Assembly: GCA_903885855.1 (NCBI GenBank)
Contig: CAISKG010000619.1
Coordinates: 1 to 7,006, forward strand
Direction of reading: 5' to 3'
DNA: 7,006 nucleotides
Origin: an uncultured Planctomycetaceae bacterium
GTDB lineage: Bacteria > Planctomycetota > Planctomycetia > Pirellulales > UBA1268
The position numbers and the translations under genes are program-made. The notes beneath the pieces were generated by a model. It saw nothing but the letters and a program-made list of their open reading frames with translations. It had not been told where the DNA came from and did no database searches. Positions 1 to 5,700 of the stretch are shown in pieces; position 1 is the stretch's first letter; each line of letters opens with the position of its first letter.

Positions 1-1
1 G

Positions 2-1699
2 GAGCCCGCGTTCACGCTCGAAGCGCCGGCCACGTGGGACGGCCGCACGGCGATCGAGGTCGTGCCGCGGATCGCGAACCTCCCCGCCATGGCGGCGCTG
101 GGGGTGGGGGAGATCGGAGCCGAGTGGGAAGCCGGCCCCTTCGCCGTGGTCTCGGAGCCCGCGCCGGAGGGGCTGCGGCTCCTCCACGCGTTCAAGAGCG
201 GCCGTGTCACCGTGACCGCCACGCTCTCCAACGGCGGCCGGCCGGTGACGCGGTCGGCCGAGATCGTCGTCACGCAACCCGACCACGACGCCTGGGTGGC
301 GCGCACGCCCGACGCCGACGAGAAGCCGCAGGAGGGGCAGTTCTACGCGCGCGACGACTCCGGCCACGGCACGCTCGTCTACGCCGGCACGCTCGCCGAG
401 CCGGCCGACGCGGTGTTCCTGCGGCTCCTCGCCGACGGCCGCGCGATCGCCACCGAGACCGCGACGCCGGGGGCAGACGGTGCCTACGCCTTCGCCATGA
501 AGCTCGTCCCCGGGCTCGTCATCTATGCGGTGGAGTTCGGCGTCAGGCGCGGCGCGGAGGAGACGGTGCTCGACTCCGTGGGGGATCTCGTCTGCGGCGA
601 TGCCTACCTCATCGACGGCCAGTCCAACGCCCTGGCCACCGACACCGGCGAGACCTCCCCCCCGGAATCGAGCGCGTGGATCCGCAGCTACGGCCAGCCG
701 CCGTCCGATCCGGGCGCCGACCCCGGCAATCGCTGGTGCCGGGCGGTGTGGAAGGCGCCGGAGGGGCAGGGGGCGGGGGCCCGTGCGGAGATCGGCTGGT
801 GGGGGATGGAGCTGGCGAAGCGCCTCGTCGAGAGCCGGAAGATCCCCGTCTTCATCCTCAACGGCGCCGTCGGCGGCACGCGCATCGACCAGCACCAGCG
901 CGACGACGCCGACCCGGCCGACCGCTCCACGCTCTACGGCCGCACGCTGTGGCGCGCCCGGCAGGCCCGGATCACGCACGGGATCCGGGGGATCATCTGG
1001 CACCAGGGGGAGAACGATCAGGGGGCCGACGGGCCCAGCGGCCGCTACGGCTGGGAGACCTACCAGCGCCTCTTCGTGGCGATGGCCGGCGGCTGGCAGC
1101 GCGACTTCCCCAACGCCCGGCATCTGTATCTGTTCCAGATCTGGCCCGACGCCTGCGCCATGGGGGGCCGCGACGGATCCGGCGACCGCCTCCGCGAGCG
1201 GCAGCGGACGCTGCCGCGGCTCTTCTCCAGGATGAGCATCCTCTCGACGCTCGGCGTGCGTCCGCCCGGCGGCTGCCACTATCCGCTCGAGGGCTGGGGG
1301 GAATTCGCCCGGCTCCTCCAGCCCCTCCTCGAGCGCGATCACCATGGCGTCGTCGCCGCGGGACCGCTCACCGCGCCGAACCTCCTCCGCGTGACGCGCG
1401 TGGCCGACGACGAACTGGCGCTCGAGTTCGACCAGCCGATCCGCTGGGACGACGCGCTCGTCGGGCAGTTCCACCTCGACGGCGAGGCGGGCCTGGTGGC
1501 CGGCGGGGCGGTGTCGGGCAGCGTGCTCTCGCTGCGGCTCGGCAGGCCCTCCGCGGCCGCGCGGATCACCTACCTCAAGGAAGCAGGCTGGAGCCAGGAC
1601 ACGCTCCTCATGGGTGGCAATGGCATCGCCGCGCTGTCGTTCTGCGAGGTGCCGATCGAAGGCGGCCGCTCGCTGTTCCCCGGAAAAAGTCATCCATGA
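2..1699 (+). CDS. SASA-family (sialate O-acetylesterase-like) SGNH carbohydrate esterase, 5' end missing
   Basis: The frame is open from base 2, so the true start lies outside the window; the GTG at 62 is internal because coding-like sequence precedes it. 565 residues are visible (numbered from base 2). About 1-95 look like an Ig/PKD-type beta domain and 96-190 like a second beta-sandwich. The SGNH hydrolase core spans roughly 195-450, followed by a C-terminal beta domain. Core motifs: GDAYLIDGQSN with nucleophile Ser at 623-625, NGAVGGTRI (oxyanion-hole Gly block), IIWHQGEND (His at 1001-1003), and a late CHY whose His at 1277-1279 is the likely catalytic base. Known members remove O-acetyl groups from sialic acids or plant-type glycans. 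Usual members have Asp three residues before this His; here it is Gly. The domain layout suggests a secreted enzyme, but any signal peptide would be upstream. It converges on the methyltransferase gene. The family is sure; the substrate is unknown. Confidence 0.92.
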   Translation, partial: EPAFTLEAPATWDGRTAIEVVPRIANLPAMAALGVGEIGAEWEAGPFAVVSEPAPEGLRLLHAFKSGRVTVTATLSNGGRPVTRSAEIVVTQPDHDAWVARTPDADEKPQEGQFYARDDSGHGTLVYAGTLAEPADAVFLRLLADGRAIATETATPGADGAYAFAMKLVPGLVIYAVEFGVRRGAEETVLDSVGDLVCGDAYLIDGQSNALATDTGETSPPESSAWIRSYGQPPSDPGADPGNRWCRAVWKAPEGQGAGARAEIGWWGMELAKRLVESRKIPVFILNGAVGGTRIDQHQRDDADPADRSTLYGRTLWRARQARITHGIRGIIWHQGENDQGADGPSGRYGWETYQRLFVAMAGGWQRDFPNARHLYLFQIWPDACAMGGRDGSGDRLRERQRTLPRLFSRMSILSTLGVRPPGGCHYPLEGWGEFARLLQPLLERDHHGVVAAGPLTAPNLLRVTRVADDELALEFDQPIRWDDALVGQFHLDGEAGLVAGGAVSGSVLSLRLGRPSAAARITYLKEAGWSQDTLLMGGNGIAALSFCEVPIEGGRSLFPGKSHP

Positions 1700-1711
1700 C
1701 CTTTTTCCGGG
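1679..1711. terminator. Hairpin 1 of the convergent junction (A5/T5 stem), overlapping the esterase stop
   Basis: The left arm cccggaaaaagtcat (1679-1693) pairs with the right arm 1696-1711 around a 2-base loop: 15 base pairs with one bulged C near 1701. The esterase stop codon (1697-1699) lies inside the structure. It sits between convergent genes, so it could end transcription from both sides. However, the T tract is inside the stem rather than after it, so it is not a textbook intrinsic terminator. The pairing is seen directly; the terminator role is inferred. Confidence 0.55.
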
Positions 1712-1729
1712 TGTGGGCACCCTGAAAAA
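1702..1729. repeat. Alternative middle hairpin, mutually exclusive with hairpins 1 and 2
   Basis: The right arm of hairpin 1 (tttttccgggtg, 1702-1713) can pair with the left arm of hairpin 2 (caccctgaaaaa, 1718-1729) around the loop tggg. Eleven of 12 positions pair, with one C/T mismatch. Forming it breaks both flanking hairpins. It may simply follow from the two hairpins sharing the same core, or it may be a real alternative fold. Confidence 0.5.
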
Positions 1730-1751
1730 GCCGAGGTTTTTCGGGGGTGCC
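1716..1751. terminator. Hairpin 2 of the convergent junction (A5/T5 stem)
   Basis: The left arm ggcaccctgaaaaa (1716-1729) pairs with the right arm 1737-1751 around the 7-base loop gccgagg. This gives 14 pairs, including one T-G wobble, with one bulged G. Like hairpin 1 it places a C-run/G and A5 on the left and T5/C and a G-run on the right, so the two look like degenerate copies of one palindrome with different loops. A bidirectional terminator or a dispersed palindromic repeat are the leading readings. Confidence 0.55.
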
Positions 1752-1752
1752 T

Positions 1753-1770
1753 GCCGCCGCATCCGGCGGC
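1753..1770. repeat. Short GC-only hairpin
   Basis: gccgccg (1753-1759) and cggcggc (1764-1770) pair perfectly over 7 bases around the loop catc. It begins two bases after hairpin 2 and extends the chain of structures between the convergent genes. In such GC-rich DNA a 7-bp stem could occur by chance. Confidence 0.4.
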
Positions 1771-1799
1771 GGATCACTGGCGCCACAGCCTGCTCCCAG

Positions 1800-1837
1800 G
1801 CCGATCGCCGGCTCCTTCCCGGGCGGGAGCGATCGGC
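1800..1837. terminator. GC-rich hairpin just past the methyltransferase stop
   Basis: gccgatcgc (1800-1808) pairs perfectly with gcgatcggc (1829-1837). The 20-base interior holds a further cccggg palindrome. It starts 11 bases beyond the methyltransferase stop codon in the direction of - strand transcription, the expected place for an operon-end structure. No U-run follows, so termination, if it happens here, would need another factor. The role is inferred from position. Confidence 0.4.
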
Positions 1838-1848
1838 AGGAGCGTGCC

Positions 1849-2694
1849 TCAGCCGTGCTTGCGGGCCAGGAAATCGCAGAACTGGGCCGCATGCGCGCCA
1901 GCGCCCACCCCCGCACGCCAGGTGCTGACCTCCATCTGCGGCACCAACGCCCGGCGGCGCAGCTGCTCGAGCAGGAGCCGCGTGGGGTAGATCGTGGTGT
2001 GCGCGGTGAGGTCGAGGTTCATGTCCTTCCTCCACTCCGGGCCGAACGCGGCCTCCACGGTGGTCGGATCGTCGATGACCCAGGTGTTGACGTACAGGAT
2101 GCCGCCAGGCTGGAGGACCCGCGCGATCTCGTCGAGATGGGCGAAGGGCTGGTCGAGGTGCTCGAGCACGTCGTCGAGGAAGACGACGGCGCACGAGGCG
2201 TCGGGAAACCGGATTCCCTCGATCGTGCCCGGGACGACCTCCAGCCCCTTCGCCCGGCACACCTCGATGAAGCCCGGGTAGAGCTCGGTGCCGACGCACT
2301 CGAAGCCCTGGGCCGCGGCCGCCTCCAGTGCGATTCCGGAGCCGCATCCGATGTCGAGGAAGCGGCCGCGGGCGGTCCCTGCCAGGCGGACGATCCGCTC
2401 GAGTTTCTTCTCCTTGCCGCGGCGAATCCGCGCCTGGATCGTCGCCTGGCGTTCGAGGCGGCGGGCGACGTGCCCGGGGGATACCTGCGCGAGCGTCGAT
2501 TCGGTGTAGGCCAGCCGGGGATTCGAGTAGATCAATCCGCAGCCCAGGCAACGCACGTAGTTGAGCCGCTCGAATCCGGCCAGCCGGGCGTAGAACCGGA
2601 ACGTGTCGAGTTCGCGCCCCTCCGCGAAGAGCGCGCTGCTCGGGCTGCCGCAACACGGGCAGTCGATCTCCCTGAATCCGAGCATCGCCGTCAT
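1849..2694 (-). CDS. Class I SAM-dependent methyltransferase with N-terminal zinc ribbon
   Basis: 281 residues. The N-terminus has a CPCCG pair (Cys12/14/15) and a CLGCG pair (Cys49/52) followed by LIYSNPR, a zinc-ribbon-like module common ahead of methyltransferase domains in glycan clusters. The Rossmann methyltransferase domain follows: motif I FLDIGCGSG (112-120) binds SAM, acidic Glu137 in VGTELY ends strand 2, DDVLEHL (174-180) is the post-II motif, and LQPGGILYV (194-202) is typical of this class. It probably methylates a sugar or glycan end, since it closes a glycosyltransferase operon, but the acceptor cannot be told from sequence. The ATG at 2694 forms an ATGA overlap with a possible small upstream ORF. 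A second ATG at 2685 (278 residues) sits 10 bases after AGGGA and is a real alternative. No membrane segment is evident. Confidence 0.92.
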   Translation of the reverse strand: MTAMLGFREIDCPCCGSPSSALFAEGRELDTFRFYARLAGFERLNYVRCLGCGLIYSNPRLAYTESTLAQVSPGHVARRLERQATIQARIRRGKEKKLERIVRLAGTARGRFLDIGCGSGIALEAAAAQGFECVGTELYPGFIEVCRAKGLEVVPGTIEGIRFPDASCAVVFLDDVLEHLDQPFAHLDEIARVLQPGGILYVNTWVIDDPTTVEAAFGPEWRKDMNLDLTAHTTIYPTRLLLEQLRRRALVPQMEVSTWRAGVGAGAHAAQFCDFLARKHG

Positions 2695-2867
2695 TTCCCT
2701 GTCGCGCCCCCGAAGCAGCGAGCGCCCGACACGCCGGGCCCGCGCGCGCCGTGACCTGCGAACCCGCCCGATCCTATCGCCGACGTGGCCCCCGGGGCAG
2801 TGGCCGTGGCGCGGCCCGCCATGAAGGCTCCGGCCGCCGGCGGGAAGGCATCACCGTGGGGCGGCAT
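2691..2867 (-). CDS. Possible 58-residue Gly/Ala-rich small ORF (uncertain)
   Basis: An ATG at 2867, five bases past the upstream glycosyltransferase stop, opens a 58-codon frame whose TGA overlaps the methyltransferase ATG as ATGA. This would fill an otherwise empty 178-base gap with spacing like the rest of the operon. Against it: the peptide is mostly Gly, Ala, Pro and Thr with no recognisable motif, no Shine-Dalgarno sequence precedes it, and the same frame stays open far upstream inside the glycosyltransferase gene, as GC-rich shadow frames often do. About 11 of 58 codons end in A or T. If it is not translated, 2695-2872 is a plain spacer containing only short GC palindromes such as ccgccggcgg (2834-2843). 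Confidence 0.22.
   Translation of the reverse strand: MPPHGDAFPPAAGAFMAGRATATAPGATSAIGSGGFAGHGARGPGVSGARCFGGATGK
2696..2700 (-). promoter_or_regulatory. Ribosome-binding-like AGGGA that bears on the methyltransferase start
   Basis: On the - strand AGGGA ends one base before the ATG at 2694, too close to serve it well, but 10 bases before the second in-frame ATG at 2685. It therefore slightly favours the shorter protein, whereas the ATGA overlap favours the longer one. Confidence 0.35.
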
Positions 2868-2872
2868 GCGCG

Positions 2873-3820
2873 TCACGCGCGGCCAGCGCGACGGTCGTCG
2901 CGGGCGCGGCGCCACGAGTGATACACGAACGACACGTGGCGGACGCAGCGGAAGAGGGCGAAGTAGAAGGCGTCGCGGCGTTCCGCCAGCGGTCGGTCCG
3001 TGCCACCGAGTCGGCGCGGGAGCGGCAGCAGTGCCCGCATGGATCGGAGGAGATCGGTGTAGGGTTTCGTCTGCCGCATCCGTGTGCGCAGCGACCGGCC
3101 GTGGAACGCCTGAAACTCGCCGAGCAGCCGCGACGAGCCGCGGCCGTGCTGCCAGGCTTTGTGGATCAGGGCCCTGATCGACGACGGATTGCGGTGCTCG
3201 ACGACCGCCTCGTCGCAGTACGCGATGCGCGCCCCGAATCGATGCTGGGATCTCCAGGCGAGCTCGGTGTCCTGGCCGCGGGGATAGTCGGGGTTGAACA
3301 TCCCGCAGGCGACGAGCGCCTCGCGGCGGGCGAGGAGGTTGGCCGAGATGAACGACGCGGGCCGCTCCTGCTCGATGCTGCGGCGCTGGTCGAAGAGATT
3401 CTCGGAGAAACGGGCGATCGCATTGGCCGGGGGGAGGGCGGCGATCCGCCCGCCGACGAAGGTCACGCCCTCGTGGCGACGCCCCGCATCGACCAGGGTG
3501 CGCAGCCAGTCGGGCCGGGGGACGCAGTCGGCGTCGGTGAAGGCGATCCACTCGCCTCGCGCCACCTCGATCGCCGCGTTCCGGGCCCACGACACCCCCG
3601 GCCGACGCTCGTCGAGGATCGTCACCCGGTCCGCGTAGCGGGCGAGCACCTTCGGCGTGCCGTCGGTGGAGCCGTTGTCGACGACGATGACCTCGGGCTG
3701 CGGGCCGGGATAGTCCTGGCCGACGACCGCGTCGAGGCAGCGGGCGATCACCCGTCTGTCGTTCCGCGTCGGCACGACGACCGTCACCGACGGCCATTCC
3801 GCTCCCTGGCCGGGGTTCAT
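2873..3820 (-). CDS. Family 2 glycosyltransferase (GT-A fold)
   Basis: 315 residues, a usual length for a soluble GT2. The start is the ATG at 3820: the GT2 domain begins directly after it, it overlaps the upstream stop as ATGA, and GGAG lies 7 bases before it. The frame is open much further upstream, but that part is a shadow of the preceding gene. Motifs: VTVVVPTRN (12-20) opens the nucleotide-binding half, VDNGSTDGT (47-55) is the classic GT2 signature, and FTDADC with Asp96 and Asp98 is the DxD metal/nucleotide-sugar site. GQDTELAWR (182-190) matches the acidic ED-type motif that carries the catalytic base in this family. The C-terminal 90 residues are Arg-rich and helical-looking, with a few aromatic residues near 284-303 but no clear transmembrane span. 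It likely transfers one sugar to a growing surface glycan on the cytoplasmic side; donor and acceptor are unknown. Confidence 0.94.
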   Translation of the reverse strand: MNPGQGAEWPSVTVVVPTRNDRRVIARCLDAVVGQDYPGPQPEVIVVDNGSTDGTPKVLARYADRVTILDERRPGVSWARNAAIEVARGEWIAFTDADCVPRPDWLRTLVDAGRRHEGVTFVGGRIAALPPANAIARFSENLFDQRRSIEQERPASFISANLLARREALVACGMFNPDYPRGQDTELAWRSQHRFGARIAYCDEAVVEHRNPSSIRALIHKAWQHGRGSSRLLGEFQAFHGRSLRTRMRQTKPYTDLLRSMRALLPLPRRLGGTDRPLAERRDAFYFALFRCVRHVSFVYHSWRRARDDRRAGRA

Positions 3821-5700
3821 GCACCGGCTCCGTGCGGGGGCGTCGATCCGCCCGCGCGACCCGCGGGATCGCGCCCCGTGCAGGCGGCGTGGAACGCCAG
3901 CGCCTCGCGCAGCCCGGGCAGCGTGGCATAGGTGCGGAAATCCTTCTCGCCGAGTTCCCGCTCCGCGCCCGCGAGCCGCCCCGCGATCACCCCCAGGAGC
4001 GAGAGCAGGTGCTTCTCGCCGGCGTCGGTGCGGAACCGCCGCAGGAACTCGGCCGCGCACGGCTCGAACCAGGCGAGCTTGTCGGGGTGGCGCAACCGAC
4101 GCTGCTCGAGCGTGGCGTAGCGCTCGAACGCCCTGGCCGGGTCGTCGTGGGCGCATTCGACGCCGAGGACGCCCGGATCGTCCTCCGCCGGCTCCGTCTC
4201 CGGAGGGCGCGCGTGGAGGAATCCGTCGGCCGCCATGCGCCGCAGCTGGTCCTTCTCGCACGACTGGACGTCGGCGTACGGGTAGCGGCTCACGAGGGCG
4301 TGACGGAACGCCTTCACCCCCTGGCGCCGCATCCCCAGATCGGCGTCCCACAGCCACGCCACCACCAGCGGCACCTCGGGCGGGGTGGCCTTGATGCGCT
4401 CGTGGAGCGTGCGGATCGCGTGCGGCCGCAGGAGCATGTCCTCGTCGACCTGCACGTAGAACGGCGTCTGGCAGCGGTCGAGCATCGCCTGGAACGCCGC
4501 CGACATGGGGGCGACGTTGAGGATCACCTCGAGCCGGAACCGGCAATCCTGCCCGGCCAGATGGGCCATGCACTGCGGAAAAGTCGCCGCCCCGACGGTG
4601 GACACGAACACCGTCATCTCGGCGGAAAGATCGGGCGGCGTCGGGCCGGGCACCGTCGGGCCGGGGGAGTCCGCCGGCGCGACGTCGGCCGGTGGTGCGA
4701 CCGGAGCCGGCGGTGGCTGCGGTGCCGTCGGAGCCGGCGGTGTCCGCGCCGCGAGCTGCTCGTCGCGCGACGGATGCGCCGCGACCTCACGGAAGAGCTC
4801 GAAGAACTCCCTCGACCGCTCGGCCCATCCCCACGCGCGGATGTCGCGCGACAGGGCCGCGGCCAGCCGCGGGGCGTCGGCGAGGGCATCGACCACTCCG
4901 CGGTGGAGGCTCTCCAGATCCCGCTCCACGAGAAACCCGTTCTCGCCGTCGCGGATCAGCTCGGGCATGTTGCCGACGCGCGGCGTGACGATCGTGCAGC
5001 CGCAGGCCGCCGCCTCGAGCGCGGTGTTCGGCGTCCCCTCGCTCGCGCTCGTCACGAGCAGAACCGCCGCGGAGTCGTACCATCGTGCCATCGCGGCGGC
5101 ATCGCGCTTGTCGGCGCCGCGGGAGTCGACGAGGAGTTCCTCGCAGTCGTGCCCCTCGCCGCGCAGGCGCTCGAACAACGGCACGACGAAGTCGTCGTAG
5201 CCCTTGATAACGCGATGGTACTGGGAGCCGCACCAGATCACGCGGCGCGGACGGGATTCGATCGGCGTGACCACGCGGAAGGTGTCCAGATCCACGCCGT
5301 TGGCGATCGCCACGCTGAACGCCGGACATCCGGCACGCTCGCGGTAGTCGCGGTTGTTGAAGACCACCATGTCGGCCGACGCGAAGGCCTTCGCGAGGTC
5401 GTCACGGCGCGTCGGCCACCCCTGATTCCACGACACGACCATCCGGGTCGGCCATCCGCGCCGCCGGATCAACTCGCGCATCCCCTTGGCCTGGTGGTAA
5501 CAGAGCACGAACAGCACGTCGGGGGGCTCGTCGCCCAGCACGTCGGCACGGTGCAGGTCGCACTGTTCCGGCGACATGCCGGTGGTCTCGAGGCGGGCGA
5601 TCCGCACCCGGAAGTCGGCCGGGGCGTGGCGCGCAAGCGCCATGGCCCGGCGGTGGTAGGCCCAGCCGTCGATGTCGTACGTGATGAGCAGATCGGTCAT
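3817..5700 (-). CDS. Two-domain glycosyltransferase: GT-B (GT4-like) fused to GT-A (GT2-like)
   Basis: 627 residues from the ATG at 5700, which overlaps the epimerase stop as ATGA; the longer open frame upstream is an epimerase shadow. Residues 1-310 form a GT4-like domain: VVSWNQGW (88-95), ADMVVFNN (109-116), AIANGVDLDTF (131-141), VIWCGSQYHRVIKGYDDF (154-171) and SASEGTPNTALEAAACG (218-234). The last contains the E-x7-E pair Glu221/Glu229 that binds the nucleotide-sugar donor. Residues 319-360 are a Pro/Ala-rich linker (bases 4621-4746). Residues 361-500 are GT2-like: MTVFVSTVGAATFPQCMAHL (362-381) and VDEDML with a DxD at Asp419/Asp421 (4438-4446), the expected metal site. A helical, charged tail of about 110 residues follows. 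The GT4 domain is shorter than usual (about 350-400), with a compact N-terminal half. Probably two consecutive sugar transfers by one cytoplasmic protein; specificity is unknown. Confidence 0.9.
   Translation of the reverse strand: MTDLLITYDIDGWAYHRRAMALARHAPADFRVRIARLETTGMSPEQCDLHRADVLGDEPPDVLFVLCYHQAKGMRELIRRRGWPTRMVVSWNQGWPTRRDDLAKAFASADMVVFNNRDYRERAGCPAFSVAIANGVDLDTFRVVTPIESRPRRVIWCGSQYHRVIKGYDDFVVPLFERLRGEGHDCEELLVDSRGADKRDAAAMARWYDSAAVLLVTSASEGTPNTALEAAACGCTIVTPRVGNMPELIRDGENGFLVERDLESLHRGVVDALADAPRLAAALSRDIRAWGWAERSREFFELFREVAAHPSRDEQLAARTPPAPTAPQPPPAPVAPPADVAPADSPGPTVPGPTPPDLSAEMTVFVSTVGAATFPQCMAHLAGQDCRFRLEVILNVAPMSAAFQAMLDRCQTPFYVQVDEDMLLRPHAIRTLHERIKATPPEVPLVVAWLWDADLGMRRQGVKAFRHALVSRYPYADVQSCEKDQLRRMAADGFLHARPPETEPAEDDPGVLGVECAHDDPARAFERYATLEQRRLRHPDKLAWFEPCAAEFLRRFRTDAGEKHLLSLLGVIAGRLAGAERELGEKDFRTYATLPGLREALAFHAACTGRDPAGRAGGSTPPHGAGA
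3828..3831 (-). promoter_or_regulatory. Shine-Dalgarno GGAG for the GT2 gene
   Basis: GGAG on the - strand lies 7 bases before the ATG at 3820, inside the end of the preceding gene. It supports this ATG over the far longer open frame. It also sits in the loop of a small gcac/gtgc stem (3821-3835). Confidence 0.55.
4621..4746 (-). repeat. Proline/alanine-rich linker with internal direct repeats
   Basis: This stretch encodes residues 319-360 of the double glycosyltransferase, a run dominated by Pro, Ala and Thr. On the + strand cgtcgggccggg occurs at 4639-4650 and 4654-4665 (15-base period), and cggagccggcggtg at 4702-4715 and 4729-4742 (27-base period). Both periods are multiples of three, so gain or loss of a unit would keep the frame. 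Confidence 0.7.

Noticed and set aside
34..1725. 563-codon + strand frame overlapping the esterase
   Set aside because: Its product is Arg/Gly/Ala-rich with no motif, whereas the frame open from base 2 carries the full SGNH esterase signature.
1747..2754. 335-codon + strand frame opposite the methyltransferase
   Set aside because: It is antisense to a convincing methyltransferase with all the SAM motifs, and has no domain of its own.
2695..2872. Terminator between the GT2 and methyltransferase genes
   Set aside because: Only short GC palindromes are present, no strong stem followed by a U-run, and the operon appears to continue.
3821..4573. Upstream extension of the GT2 gene to an ATG at 4573
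   Set aside because: The added 251 residues are an Arg/Pro-rich shadow of the double glycosyltransferase. The GT2 domain begins right after the ATG at 3820, which has GGAG and an ATGA overlap.
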